Shown: positions 1 to 8,379 of the stretch, one piece after another
Numbering within the stretch: position 1 is the first letter of the stretch
How the letters are laid out: each line of letters begins with the position of its first letter
Source of the DNA: Luteibacter yeojuensis
GTDB lineage: Bacteria > Pseudomonadota > Gammaproteobacteria > Xanthomonadales > Rhodanobacteraceae
Reading direction: 5' to 3'
Length of the DNA: 64,000 nucleotides
Assembly: GCF_011742875.1 (NCBI RefSeq)
Contig: NZ_JAAQTL010000001.1
Coordinates: forward strand, 1,860,001 to 1,924,000
Notes under the pieces: model-generated
Seen by the model: only the letters and a program-made list of their open reading frames with translations
Databases searched by the model: none
Told to the model about the DNA's origin: nothing
Translations under genes and position numbers: made by a program

Positions 1-170
1 TGATGCTGCGCGCGTCCGACGACGGCGGCGCCACCTTCGGCGAGCCGCGCGCCATCGCGCACACCGCCGACGCATCGGGATGGCCAAAGCTCGTCGTGTG
101 GCAGCACCGCGCCTTCGTCGCCTGGAATCCGGGCGGACGGTTCCGGCTCGTGCCGACGGAGGCGTTGTGA
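1..170 (+). CDS. BNR/Asp-box repeat (sialidase-like) protein, C-terminal fragment
   Basis: The frame is open from the left edge and ends with TGA at 168-170, so only the last 55 or so residues are visible. They contain SDDGGATF, a clear Asp-box (S-x-D-x-G-x-T-W/F) of the kind found in sialidase-like beta-propellers, followed by tryptophan-rich strands typical of such blades. The stop codon overlaps the start of the next gene (TGATG), so the two are translationally coupled. The enzyme activity cannot be judged from one blade; a photosystem-assembly-like or exo-alpha-sialidase-like propeller would look the same here. The ATG at position 3 is internal, not a likely start. Confidence 0.6.
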   Translation, partial: MLRASDDGGATFGEPRAIAHTADASGWPKLVVWQHRAFVAWNPGGRFRLVPTEAL

Positions 171-637
171 TGCGGAAGATCGTCCTCGCCGCCGCGCTGG
201 CCGTGGCGTATTGCGCATTGGCCGCCCACGCCGCCGCTCCCGTCGCCCTGGGCACCGGCGACGTCGAGGCCTTGCTCGCGACGCCCGCCAAGGGCGTGCG
301 GGTCGTCGGGATCTGGTCGCTCGATTGCGCGTATTGCGAGCAGAACCTCTCGGCGTTGCTCGCCTACCAGCGCGCGCACGCCGACGTGGATCTGGTCTTC
401 GTGGCCACCGATCCGGTGACGCGGGCCGACGCCCTCGAAAGCCGGCTGAAGGCGGCGAAGCTCGACAGCGTGCCTTCCCGTGCCTATGCGGAATCGATGC
501 CGGACCGGCTCAATTTCCTCATCGATCCGGCATGGGGCGGCGAGACGCCGAGGACGCTCGTGATCAAGGCGGACGGCACACGGCGGGCGTTCAGCGGTGC
601 GCTGGATGCGAAGCGCATCGAAAAGCTCATGCGCTGA
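170..637 (+). CDS. secreted thioredoxin-fold (TlpA-like) protein
   Basis: This 155-residue protein begins with a signal peptide (MRK, hydrophobic core, AAHAAA cleavage region) and is therefore probably periplasmic. After it comes a short thioredoxin-like domain with the redox pair C-A-Y-C in a WSLDCAYCEQN context and a later strand reading TPRTLVIKADGTRRAFSG, which matches the cis-Pro/beta-strand part of TlpA/ResE-type proteins. The start at 170 is chosen because it gives the signal peptide and overlaps the upstream stop codon. An earlier in-frame ATG at 80 would add a non-secretory tail. Its likely role is thiol-disulfide exchange with a partner linked to the upstream beta-propeller gene; the substrate is unknown. 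Confidence 0.75.
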   Translation: MRKIVLAAALAVAYCALAAHAAAPVALGTGDVEALLATPAKGVRVVGIWSLDCAYCEQNLSALLAYQRAHADVDLVFVATDPVTRADALESRLKAAKLDSVPSRAYAESMPDRLNFLIDPAWGGETPRTLVIKADGTRRAFSGALDAKRIEKLMR

Positions 638-672
638 AAAACCGTAGAAGCCGGTGTCCTGCGACGGCGGTA

Positions 673-1665
673 TCAGGCCTCGACCGGCTGCGGGTGCGGG
701 AAACGCACGCTCGCGATGCGATTCGCACCGGGCAGCGACCGCAGTTCCAGCGGCCACTCGAAACGGTCCGAGAGGCGGCGTGCGATGGCGAGGTCGAAGC
801 CGTGGCGGTCGACGGCCGCATGCCGGCGGCTGCCGGCCTCGGGCGCATCGAGTGCCGGATTGATCACGCTGACGCTTCCCGGCATCACCGTGACGACGAT
901 GGTTCCCTGGTCGGTCTGCTGCAGCGCGTGGCGGATCAGCTGCCCGCAAAGCACCGCGAACACGCGCGGCGAGGCATGCAGGGCGAAGCTCGCCGGCTCG
1001 TCGAGCACCAGTTCCACCGGCCGTCCGGCAATCAGTTCCCGCGCATAGTCCACTTCCTGGCGAAGCACCGTGTTCACCACGAAGTCCTCCTCGGCCAGGC
1101 CCTGGTCCGATTCCCGCGAAAGAATGAGGAAGGCCTCGACCAGCGCTTCCAGCTCGCGCGTGGAGCGGCGGATGCGCTCCAGCGACCGGTAACCCACGTC
1201 CGAGAGATCGCTTTCGTCGGCGAGCATGTCCGAAGACATCTTGATCACGGTGAGCGGGCTGCGCAGCTCGTGGCTCGCGTCGCGGGTGAAGTTGCGTTCG
1301 CGCTCGCCGTAGCCCTCGATGCGGGACGCCAGGCCGTGCAGTCCGCGGATCAGTGAGGAAACGTCGTTGTCCGCGCGCTTCCCGCCCTCGCGATCGAGTC
1401 CCGCCATGTCCGGCCGCTCGGGGTCCCAGGCTTCGAGGAGACGCGCCAGCGTCGCCACCGGAATCCATTCCCGCGACACGGCGATCCAGGCGAGGCCGCC
1501 CGAGCAGAGCATGATCGCGATCACCGCGCCGATGGGCGCCACGTTGTTCGCCGCCATGACGGAGGCGACGATCATCACGATCGTCTGCAATACGAAGACG
1601 ACGGCGATGCGCGCGCGGAAGGAGCCGCGTCGTCGCCGAATGTCCTGCGGTGCCCTGCCTTCCAT
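673..1665 (-). CDS. two-component sensor histidine kinase with degenerate ATP-binding motifs
   Basis: This 330-residue inner-membrane kinase has two predicted membrane segments (about 18-39 and 43-63) with almost no periplasmic loop, then a linker and a classic HisKA box RDASHELRSP with His132. The C-terminal catalytic domain is unusual. The N-box reads LIRHALQQT, with His where the Mg-binding Asn normally sits. No clear D-x-G-x-G (G1) is visible. The G2 region is RHGFDLAIARRL, with Asp at the second glycine. It lies 26 bp downstream of the OmpR-type regulator and forms an operon with it. The small periplasmic part suggests that it senses the membrane or an intramembrane partner. Confidence 0.85.
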   Translation of the reverse strand: MEGRAPQDIRRRRGSFRARIAVVFVLQTIVMIVASVMAANNVAPIGAVIAIMLCSGGLAWIAVSREWIPVATLARLLEAWDPERPDMAGLDREGGKRADNDVSSLIRGLHGLASRIEGYGERERNFTRDASHELRSPLTVIKMSSDMLADESDLSDVGYRSLERIRRSTRELEALVEAFLILSRESDQGLAEEDFVVNTVLRQEVDYARELIAGRPVELVLDEPASFALHASPRVFAVLCGQLIRHALQQTDQGTIVVTVMPGSVSVINPALDAPEAGSRRHAAVDRHGFDLAIARRLSDRFEWPLELRSLPGANRIASVRFPHPQPVEA

Positions 1666-1691
1666 CGATCAGACCCGGTGTCGCTCCCGCC

Positions 1692-2420
1692 TCATGCCGT
1701 CTGCGACGCGGCGACTTCGGAATCCAGATCCGCCAGGCGGTATCCGGCGGAATGGATGGTATGCAGCAGGGGGCGGTCGAAGGGCTTGTCGATCACCCGG
1801 CGCAGGTTGTACAGGTGCGAGCGCAGGGTATCCGAATCGGGCAGCGTGTCGCCCCAGATCTCCCGCTCGATATCGCGGCGGCTGACGACCCGCGGGGACT
1901 CGCGCATGAGGATCGCAAGCAGCTTCAGGCCGATCGGCGACACGGTCAGCTCCTGGCCGCCGCGGGTCAGGCGCAGCGTGGCGGTATCGAGGGTCATGTC
2001 GCCCACGTTGAGCACCTCGGACGATACCTGGCGGCGATCGCGGCGGATCAGCGCGCGCAGGCGGGCTTCGAGCTCGCGCACCTCGAATGGCTTGACGAGG
2101 TAATCGTCGGCACCGGCTTCCAGGCCCACCAGCTTGTCTTCCAGGGTGTCGCGGGCGGTCAGCATGAGCACCGGCGTGGACTTTTTCCCATCCTTGCGCA
2201 GCTTGCGGCAGACGTCGAGACCGTCCATGCCCGGAAGCATGAGGTCGAGGACGATCACGTCGTAGCTGTTGGAAACGGCGAGGTGCAGGCCGCTGACGCC
2301 GTCGGCGGCGTAGTCGACCGAATAGCCCCGACGCTCGAGGAACTCACCGACCATCTCGGCGATCTGGCGGTTGTCCTCCACGAGAAGGATCAATCCAGCC
2401 TGTTCGTCGCGTGTGCTCAT
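1692..2420 (-). CDS. OmpR/PhoB-family response regulator
   Basis: Residues 9-125 form a receiver domain with phospho-acceptor Asp59 in VLDLMLPGMDG, conserved LTARD and the KPF lysine. Residues 140-235 form a winged-helix DNA-binding domain ending in LHTIHSAGYRL. The start at 2420 is preferred over an in-frame ATG 24 bases upstream because AGAGGAG sits seven bases before it. It is the first gene of a two-gene operon with the kinase at 673-1665. A 14-bp inverted repeat (2440-2453) lies just upstream and could be an autoregulatory operator. The target genes are unknown. Confidence 0.9.
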   Translation of the reverse strand: MSTRDEQAGLILLVEDNRQIAEMVGEFLERRGYSVDYAADGVSGLHLAVSNSYDVIVLDLMLPGMDGLDVCRKLRKDGKKSTPVLMLTARDTLEDKLVGLEAGADDYLVKPFEVRELEARLRALIRRDRRQVSSEVLNVGDMTLDTATLRLTRGGQELTVSPIGLKLLAILMRESPRVVSRRDIEREIWGDTLPDSDTLRSHLYNLRRVIDKPFDRPLLHTIHSAGYRLADLDSEVAASQTA

Positions 2421-2439
2421 CGCTCCACTCCTCTGGTGA

Positions 2440-2453
2440 TTCACAAATGTGAA
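2440..2453. promoter_or_regulatory. 14-bp inverted repeat upstream of the OmpR-type regulator
   Basis: TTCACAAATGTGAA has perfect 6-bp arms with a 2-bp centre and lies 20 bp before the regulator's start codon, inside the 176-bp gap to tesA. The position suits an operator or a leader hairpin. No convincing -35/-10 pair could be fixed nearby. Confidence 0.35.
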
Positions 2454-2596
2454 GAGTTAACGGCCGGACCGGTGAGAGCAACGTGAAGACCGAAAACAAG
2501 CATTCATTCTGCGGGCGGCAACGTCGATAAAGTGTCTGTGGGAACGCCCTCCGCCGCGACACCTTTTCGACGTGTGCGCAAACGACGCACCCGCGC

Positions 2597-3208
2597 CTAC
2601 ATCAGCATCGGGCCGAGGGCTTTCCACACATTGTCGGCCACGCGCGGCTCGCCGGCGGCCGTCGGGTGCAGACCGTCGTCCTGCATCAGTCGAGGGTCCA
2701 GGGCCACCCCGTCGAGGAAGAACGGCACCAGGGCGGCGCCGTGTTTCTTCGCCGCGTCGGCGTAGACCTTGCGCAACCCGTCGCGGTACTGCGGACCGTA
2801 GTTCACCGGGAGCTCGATGCCGAGCAGGAGCACCTTCGCGCCGGCCTTCGTGGCGGCGCCGATCATCGCGTCGAGGTTCTCGGCCAGCTTGCCCAGCGGC
2901 AGGCCCTGCAGGCCGTCGTTGGCCCCCAGCTCGATGACCACCACGCCGGGACGCTGCTTCGCCAGCAGGCCGGGCAGGCGGTTGCGGCCGCTCAGGGAGG
3001 TTTCTCCGCTGATGCTGGCATTGACCATCGTCCATGGCGTCGCCATCTTCGAGGTGCGCGCGTCCAGCAAACGCACCCAGCCGGCCTCCACCGGAATGTT
3101 GTGCGCCGCCGACAACGAGTCCCCGAGCACCAGCACCTTGCGCGGCGCATCCGCCGCGGAAGCGATGGCGCACCAGACGAACAGCAACAGGACCAGGCAA
3201 CGACGCAT
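2597..3208 (-). CDS. tesA: multifunctional acyl-CoA thioesterase I / arylesterase, SGNH hydrolase
   Basis: This 203-residue secreted GDSL esterase matches the usual TesA length (about 208). A signal peptide (MRRCLVLLLFVWCAIASAAD) precedes block I GDSLS with nucleophile Ser31, block III GAND (97-98) and block V DDGLHPT with Asp178 and His181, so the catalytic triad is complete. TesA hydrolyses acyl-CoAs, lysophospholipids and aryl esters in the periplasm. The gene is divergent from ybbA, as in Escherichia coli. Here the two start codons share bases (CATG at 3206-3209), so there is no intergenic region. A GGGAAGA ribosome-binding site lies inside the ybbA coding sequence. Confidence 0.93.
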   Translation of the reverse strand: MRRCLVLLLFVWCAIASAADAPRKVLVLGDSLSAAHNIPVEAGWVRLLDARTSKMATPWTMVNASISGETSLSGRNRLPGLLAKQRPGVVVIELGANDGLQGLPLGKLAENLDAMIGAATKAGAKVLLLGIELPVNYGPQYRDGLRKVYADAAKKHGAALVPFFLDGVALDPRLMQDDGLHPTAAGEPRVADNVWKALGPMLM

Positions 3209-3893
3209 GAGCGATTCTTCCCGTGTTCTTCTCGAAGTGGCGGATGTTAGCAAGTCGGTTTTCGGCCCGGAGGGCCGGCTGGACATTCTCTCGGGGGTGA
3301 ACCTGAGCGTGGCGGCCGGCGAGAGCTTCGCCATCGTCGGTGCCTCCGGCTCCGGCAAGACCACCCTCCTGGGACTGCTGGCCGGCCTGGACGTTCCCAC
3401 CGCGGGCAGCATCCGCCTCGACGGCCAGCCCCTGGAACGCATGGACGAGGAGGCCCGCGCGGCCATCCGGCGCCGCCTGGTGGGCTTCGTGTTCCAGTCC
3501 TTCCACCTCCTGCCGGCCCTGACGGCCGAGGAGAACGTCATGCTGCCGATGGAACTGGAAGGCGACGACACGGCGCGCGAGCGGGCGCATGCCGCCCTCG
3601 ACGCGGTGGGCCTCGCCGCCCGTCGCCGGCATTACCCGGCCCAGCTGTCCGGCGGAGAGCAGCAGCGCGTGGCGCTGGCCCGCGCCTTCGTGCACCGCCC
3701 GCGCATCCTCTTCGCCGACGAGCCCACCGGAAACCTCGACCAGCACACCGGCGAGCACGTGGGCGACCTGCTCTTCGAAATGAACCGGCAGTACGCGACC
3801 ACCCTGATCCTGGTCACCCACGATCCCCGCCTGGCCGCCCGCTGCGGCCGCTCGGCCGAACTGCACGAAGGCCGCCTCGGGGTGCCGGCGTGA
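3207..3893 (+). CDS. ybbA: ABC transporter ATP-binding protein YbbA
   Basis: This 228-residue ATPase has Walker A GASGSGKT (45-52), signature LSGGEQQRVALARAF, Walker B RILFADEPTGN and a switch His in LVTHD. It matches the E. coli YbbA family in length and throughout, and belongs to the LolD/MacB-type MacB subfamily. It overlaps the following permease by four bases (GTGA) and forms a two-gene operon with it. An AGGACCAGG stretch upstream, inside tesA, may act as the ribosome-binding site. The complex's substrate is not established; YbbA-YbbP is thought to move or extract lipids or lipoproteins at the inner membrane, and the pairing with a periplasmic lipase fits that. Confidence 0.92.
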   Translation: MSDSSRVLLEVADVSKSVFGPEGRLDILSGVNLSVAAGESFAIVGASGSGKTTLLGLLAGLDVPTAGSIRLDGQPLERMDEEARAAIRRRLVGFVFQSFHLLPALTAEENVMLPMELEGDDTARERAHAALDAVGLAARRRHYPAQLSGGEQQRVALARAFVHRPRILFADEPTGNLDQHTGEHVGDLLFEMNRQYATTLILVTHDPRLAARCGRSAELHEGRLGVPA

Positions 3894-6373
3894 ACGTCGC
3901 GCGCCTCGCCCTCCGCACGCTGCGGCGCGAATGGCACCTGGTCGAACTGCGCACGCTGGCCGCCTCGCTGGTACTCGCGGTCATCGCACTCGGCGTCGTC
4001 GCCACCCTGTCCACGCGTATCGAACGCGGCATCCTCGCCAGTGCCGCCGAGCTGATCGGCGGCGACCTCGGCATCTCCGCGCCCGCACCCCTGCCCGAGC
4101 CGATGCTGCGCTCCGCGCAGGCCGACGGCCTGTCCGTCACGCGCGGCGCGGGGTTCCGCAGCGTGGCCTTCGTCGGCGAGCGCAGCCAGCTGCTCGACGT
4201 CCTCGCCACCGATGGCGTCTATCCCCTGCGCGGCACGCTCGAAGTGCGCGACACCGAGGGGCGCGACCGCGCCGCGCACGGCCCCGCGCGCGGCCAGGTC
4301 TTCCTCGACCATCGCGCGATGGTGGGCCTGGGCATACACGCCGGACAGACCATCCAGATCGGCGGCCGCGACCTCGTCGCGACGGCGGAACTGCTGCGCC
4401 AGCCCGACGGCGGCGAACTGTTCGCACTCGCGCCGCGCGCCATCATGAACCTCGACGACGCCAGCGACGCCGGACTGCTTTCCGTGGGCAGCCGCGCCCG
4501 TCATCGCCTGCTGGTGTCCGGTTCCCCGGCCGCCGTCGCGGCATGGCGCGCCAGCCTTGAGAACAGCACCCTGCCGACGGGTGCCGACCTCATCACGCCC
4601 GAGAAGATGCAGGAACGGATGCGCACGGCCTTCGACCGCGCCAGCGCCTTCCTGCGCCTCACCGCCCTGCTGTCGGCCCTGCTGGCCGGCGTGGCCATCG
4701 CCCTGGCGGCGGCGCGCTACGCCCGGCGCAAGGCCGGCGAAGTCGCCCTGCTCCGGGCGCTGGGCACCCCGCGACGCCGCGTGGCCGCCCTGCTGGTCAC
4801 GACCTTGGCCGCGCTGGCCCTTCCCGCCGCGGCACTCGGCATGGCCATCGCCCTGGGCCTCGCTCAAGGCGCGTGGTACTTCGCCCGCCAGCTGTTCGAG
4901 AACATCCCCACCACCCTGCCGCTGGGCCCGGCTTTCGCCGCGGCCGCGATGGGCCTCGCCGTGCTCGCCGGCTTCGCCCTGCCGCCGCTGGTCCGGCTGG
5001 CCGAGGTGCCGCCGGTCGCCGTCTTCCGCGAATCGATGCAACGCCGCATGCGCCGCTTCGACGCGCTTTACCTCGTGCCGCTGGTGACCGCCGTGCTCCT
5101 GGTCTGGGTGCAGAGCGACTCGGCGAAGCTTGCCGGCATTCTCGCCGCCACGCTCGCCGGCGTGGCCGTCGTCGCCGCCCTCCTTTCGGCGCTGCTGCTG
5201 GTGATCGCGCGACGCGTGGCACCCGGCGCGCATCCCGCGCTGCGCCTCGGCCTCGCGGCGCTCGCCCGGCGGCGCGGCCTTTCGCTCGTGCAGGCGACCG
5301 CACTGTCGCTGGGCCTCTGCGCCCTGCTCCTGCTCGCCGTGATCGCCCCCTCGCTACTCGAGGGCTGGCGACGCGAACTGCCCGCGGATACGCCGAACTG
5401 GTTCGCGCTGAACCTCCAGGACGACCAGCGCGCGGCCTTCACGAAAGCGCTCGACGAGATGGGCGCCACCCGCACCAACATGATGCCGCTCGCGGTAGGC
5501 AAGCTCACCGCCATCAATGGCAAACCTGTCGACACCATCGCGTTCGCCAACGAGGACGCAAAGGAATCGGCAGACCGGCAACTGCGCCTCTCGTGGGCCG
5601 CCGACCTGCCGCCGTCGAACCAGGTAGTGCAAGGCACCTGGGCGGGACCGTCGCCGTCGCGGGCCGAAGTGTCCGTCGACACCTCGTGGCGCGACCGCTA
5701 CCAGCTCAAGATCGGCGACACGCTCAGCTTCGAAGTGGGCGAAGGCACGATCGACGCGAAGGTGAGCAGCGTGCGCAAGGTCGACTGGAGTTCGTTCCGC
5801 GTGAACTTCTTCCTCATGCTCGACCCCGCGCACGCCGGCGACCTGCCGCACACGTGGCTCACGAGTTTCTACCTCCCGCGAGGCCGTGGCGACCAGCTGG
5901 CGAAAGTCTCGCGCGACTTCGGCAACCTGAGCCTGATCGACGTCGACGCCCTGCTCGACCGCGTGCGCGAGATCGTGGACCGCGTGGGCGGCGCCGTGCG
6001 CTGGGTACTCGGCTTCAGCCTGCTGGCCGGCGCCCTCGTGCTCGCCGCCGCGCTCGCGGCCAGCGCGCAGGAACGGCGCAAGGAAGCCGCGCTGCTGCGC
6101 ACGCTCGGTGCGACGCGCGCGCAATTGCGTGCGGCGGCAGCCTGCGAATTCGCGCTGCTCGGCCTCGTCGCCGGCCTCACCGCCGCACTGGGAGCGGCAG
6201 GCGCCGGCCTATGGCTGGGCAACGCGGTCTTCCACATCGAAAACTTCGTGCCGCCGCTGTGGCCGCTCATCGGTACCGCGGCACTGGCGGCGTTCGTCGT
6301 GATGGCCATCGGCCTGTTCGGCACCCGAAAAGTAGTGCGCACATCGCCCATGGCCCTGCTGCGAGAAGGCTGA
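3890..6373 (+). CDS. ybbP: large FtsX-like ABC permease YbbP
   Basis: This 827-residue protein starts at GTG and overlaps the ybbA stop by four bases. It shows the YbbP layout of ten membrane segments: one near the N-terminus (about 20-43), a first FtsX block (about 255-370), further helices (about 395-495), a second periplasmic domain (about 500-690) and a C-terminal FtsX block (about 700-820). The repeated motif LRALGTPRRRV / LRTLGATRAQL is the FtsX coupling-helix signature. It works with YbbA as a type VII ABC transporter, of the mechanotransmission rather than translocation kind. The E. coli homologue is about 804 residues, so this copy is full length. Confidence 0.9.
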   Translation: MNVARLALRTLRREWHLVELRTLAASLVLAVIALGVVATLSTRIERGILASAAELIGGDLGISAPAPLPEPMLRSAQADGLSVTRGAGFRSVAFVGERSQLLDVLATDGVYPLRGTLEVRDTEGRDRAAHGPARGQVFLDHRAMVGLGIHAGQTIQIGGRDLVATAELLRQPDGGELFALAPRAIMNLDDASDAGLLSVGSRARHRLLVSGSPAAVAAWRASLENSTLPTGADLITPEKMQERMRTAFDRASAFLRLTALLSALLAGVAIALAAARYARRKAGEVALLRALGTPRRRVAALLVTTLAALALPAAALGMAIALGLAQGAWYFARQLFENIPTTLPLGPAFAAAAMGLAVLAGFALPPLVRLAEVPPVAVFRESMQRRMRRFDALYLVPLVTAVLLVWVQSDSAKLAGILAATLAGVAVVAALLSALLLVIARRVAPGAHPALRLGLAALARRRGLSLVQATALSLGLCALLLLAVIAPSLLEGWRRELPADTPNWFALNLQDDQRAAFTKALDEMGATRTNMMPLAVGKLTAINGKPVDTIAFANEDAKESADRQLRLSWAADLPPSNQVVQGTWAGPSPSRAEVSVDTSWRDRYQLKIGDTLSFEVGEGTIDAKVSSVRKVDWSSFRVNFFLMLDPAHAGDLPHTWLTSFYLPRGRGDQLAKVSRDFGNLSLIDVDALLDRVREIVDRVGGAVRWVLGFSLLAGALVLAAALAASAQERRKEAALLRTLGATRAQLRAAAACEFALLGLVAGLTAALGAAGAGLWLGNAVFHIENFVPPLWPLIGTAALAAFVVMAIGLFGTRKVVRTSPMALLREG

Positions 6374-6445
6374 AACTCGAAGCTGGCACCGGTGCACCCC
6401 GGAGCCCACCGCGGCGGTCGTCTCCATCGCTCTTCCGGTGGAGAA

Positions 6446-6470
6446 GTCACTGGGTGCCTGCCTGCGCAGG
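6446..6470. repeat. short dispersed repeat, copy 1 (CTGGG..CCTGCCTGCGCAGG)
   Basis: A 25-bp unit at the 3' ends of convergent ybbP and rimI matches a second copy at 25109-25133 at 22 of 25 positions. It contains CCTGCGCAGG, a 10-bp perfect palindrome. Both copies sit 10-12 bp beyond the stop codon of a minus-strand gene, so a role in transcript ends is possible. Confidence 0.5.
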
Positions 6471-6482
6471 GCGACGGGCGGA

Positions 6483-6956
6483 TCAGGAGTCCGTGTGCAT
6501 GCCCAGGGACATCACGATCGCGTCCTCGCGGCCGCCCTTCGCCGGGTAGTACGACGGGCGACGGCCGATCTCGGTGAAACCGAGCGAGTCGTACAACGCC
6601 TTCGCCACGGGATTCGAGGGGCGCACTTCGAGGAAGATCCGCTCCGCGCCGTACCAGCGGGCGAGGTCGAGCAGGCGGCGCATCATCCGTCGGCCGTAGC
6701 CGAGCCCGCGATGCGCGTCGCCGATGCACACGTTCAGCACATGCGCCTCGCCCGCGGCCACCGAGAGGATGCCGTAACCCGCGATCTCGCCCTCGTGGAC
6801 GATCACCCAGCAGTTATGTCCCGCCTGCAGGCAGTCGCGGAAGATCCCCGCGCTCCAGGGAAACTCGTACGAGGCGTGCTCGATGGCGACGACCGCATCG
6901 AGGTCCTCGCGACGCATCGCGCGTACTTCGGTGGACGGGCGTGCAACGGCGACCAT
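6483..6956 (-). CDS. rimI: ribosomal protein S18 alanine N-acetyltransferase
   Basis: This 157-residue GNAT acetyltransferase has the acetyl-CoA loop in HRGLGYGRRMM (Q/R-x-x-G-x-G/A pattern), VLNVCIGDAHRG, and the RimI-typical IFLEVRPSN, ALYDSLGF and RRPSYYPAKGGREDAIVM segments. RimI acetylates the N-terminal alanine of S18. The start at 6956 (ATG, with GGAG ten bases upstream) is preferred over an upstream TTG that would overlap holD. The gene follows holD by four bases, the same holD-rimI pairing seen in E. coli, which supports both calls. Confidence 0.93.
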   Translation of the reverse strand: MVAVARPSTEVRAMRREDLDAVVAIEHASYEFPWSAGIFRDCLQAGHNCWVIVHEGEIAGYGILSVAAGEAHVLNVCIGDAHRGLGYGRRMMRRLLDLARWYGAERIFLEVRPSNPVAKALYDSLGFTEIGRRPSYYPAKGGREDAIVMSLGMHTDS

Positions 6957-6960
6957 CGGA

Positions 6961-7425
6961 TCAGGCTCCGCGGAGTGTCGGTCCAAGCGTGCGCAGTCCG
7001 TTCCAGAGGCGACGCTTCGCCGCCGGGTCGGCGAGGATCGCGGCGGGCGTGTCCACCAGCACGATCTGCGCCGCGCTCATCACGGCCGCGGGAAGATCGC
7101 GGCCGAGCGCCCTCGCCTGCGCTTCGCCAAAGACGAGATAAACCCTGGCGACGGGCACCTTGCCCAGACCCTGCTCGCCCGCTTCCAGACGCGCGGCGCG
7201 GCCCGTGATCGGACCGTAGGCTCGCAAGGCGCGACCCACCAGGTCCAGTTCGCGTTCGCTCGCGCCCGCGGGGAGTACCACCACGCAGGCCGCCTGCCCC
7301 GCCGGGACGGCGTCGTTCGCGGGCGCCATCTCCTGCTCGGGCGCCGCCGGACCGGTGCGCAGTTGCCAGGGCGTGACGCCCATGACCCTGAGCAGGCGCT
7401 GGCGGCGGTCGAGTGCGGCGGACAT
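6961..7425 (-). CDS. holD: DNA polymerase III psi subunit (HolD-like)
   Basis: This 154-residue protein carries the family's N-terminal helix RRQRLLRVMGVTPWQLR, which in E. coli HolD binds chi, and the C-terminal LADPAAKRRLWNGLRTLG, close to the HolD terminus. Between them lies a poorly conserved alpha/beta core, as usual for this fast-evolving subunit. Psi links chi and SSB to the clamp loader. It sits between pssA (five bases) and rimI (four bases), and holD-rimI is a conserved pair. The identification rests on these two motifs and the context; the middle part alone would not identify it. Confidence 0.8.
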   Translation of the reverse strand: MSAALDRRQRLLRVMGVTPWQLRTGPAAPEQEMAPANDAVPAGQAACVVVLPAGASERELDLVGRALRAYGPITGRAARLEAGEQGLGKVPVARVYLVFGEAQARALGRDLPAAVMSAAQIVLVDTPAAILADPAAKRRLWNGLRTLGPTLRGA

Positions 7426-7430
7426 CGGGC

Positions 7431-8213
7431 TTACTCCGGCAACCTGGCGCGGCGCGCGCGGCGACGGCGCGTGGCACGGCCCCACAAGGTCATGACCGGG
7501 CCGGACACCGTGTAGATGACGGCCACCGCGAACAGCACGCGCGCCGTGTCCACGAGGAGCAGCACCACGATCAGCACCGCGGCGATCAGCCAGATGAAGG
7601 GCACGCGATCGCCCTTGGGCCAGGCCTTGAAGCTGAAATAGCGGACGTTGCTGACCATGAGCAGACCGGCGATCACCGCCAGGGGCATGGCGAAGAACGC
7701 CACGGACGGCCCGGGGATGTCGAACTTTTCCATCGTCCACACGAAGGACATGCACAGTCCGGCGGCCGCCGGGCTGGCGAGGCCCTGGAAATAACGCTTG
7801 TCGGCGACACCGACCTGGGTGTTGAAGCGGGCGAGGCGCAACGCCGCGCAGACGGCGTAGATAAAGGCGGCGGCCCAGCCGATCTTGCCCCACACCCGGC
7901 CATAATCGGCCAGCGAAGAGAGCGACCAGGTGTACATGACCAGCGCCGGAGCCAGGCCGAAGCTGACCAGGTCCGACAGCGAGTCGTACTGCACGCCGAA
8001 TTCGCTCTGGGTATTGGTGAGGCGCGCCACGCGCCCATCCATGCCATCCAGGATGCCCGCCACGAACACCGCCAGGGCGGCCACCGCGTAATGCCCGCCG
8101 ATGGCGGACACGATCGCGTAGAAACCGGCGAACATCGCGCCCGTCGTGAACAGGTTCGGAAGCAGGTAGATGCCGCGATGACGCGGCGCCCGGACTTGGA
8201 TCGGATCGCTCAT
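7431..8213 (-). CDS. pssA: CDP-diacylglycerol--serine O-phosphatidyltransferase
   Basis: This 260-residue membrane enzyme has about eight hydrophobic segments and the CDP-alcohol phosphatidyltransferase motif D-G-x2-A-R-x8-G-x3-D-x3-D, seen as DGMDGRVAR ... EFGVQYDSLSD. It makes phosphatidylserine, the precursor of phosphatidylethanolamine. This is the integral-membrane (subclass II) type, not the phospholipase-D-like enzyme of E. coli. The start at 8213 has GGAA seven bases upstream; a GTG 24 bases earlier is less likely. It leads a three-gene operon with holD and rimI. A TACACT hexamer on the minus strand (8239-8244) could be its -10 element. Confidence 0.92.
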   Translation of the reverse strand: MSDPIQVRAPRHRGIYLLPNLFTTGAMFAGFYAIVSAIGGHYAVAALAVFVAGILDGMDGRVARLTNTQSEFGVQYDSLSDLVSFGLAPALVMYTWSLSSLADYGRVWGKIGWAAAFIYAVCAALRLARFNTQVGVADKRYFQGLASPAAAGLCMSFVWTMEKFDIPGPSVAFFAMPLAVIAGLLMVSNVRYFSFKAWPKGDRVPFIWLIAAVLIVVLLLVDTARVLFAVAVIYTVSGPVMTLWGRATRRRRARRARLPE

Positions 8214-8379
8214 GGGCCATTCCGTGACATGGGCCACCAGTGTAGCTTAGTGGCACTCTGACCGCCGTGAAGCGTCAGTCCGGGGGCCGGCGGCGGGAAC
8301 CGCGACCTGTGTCGCTTGCGCGGCTTCCTGCCCGATGATACTTGTTCCCGCCACGCCTCTCGTCCTCAGGATGGCCCGC

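Noticed and set aside
80..169. Upstream ATG extension of the thioredoxin-fold gene
   Set aside because: The extension overlaps the preceding gene and would bury the signal peptide; the ATG at 170 fits better.
6391..6445. TCTCCA/TGGAGA inverted repeat between ybbP and rimI as a terminator
   Set aside because: Only 6 bp with a 12-nt loop and no T-run on either strand.
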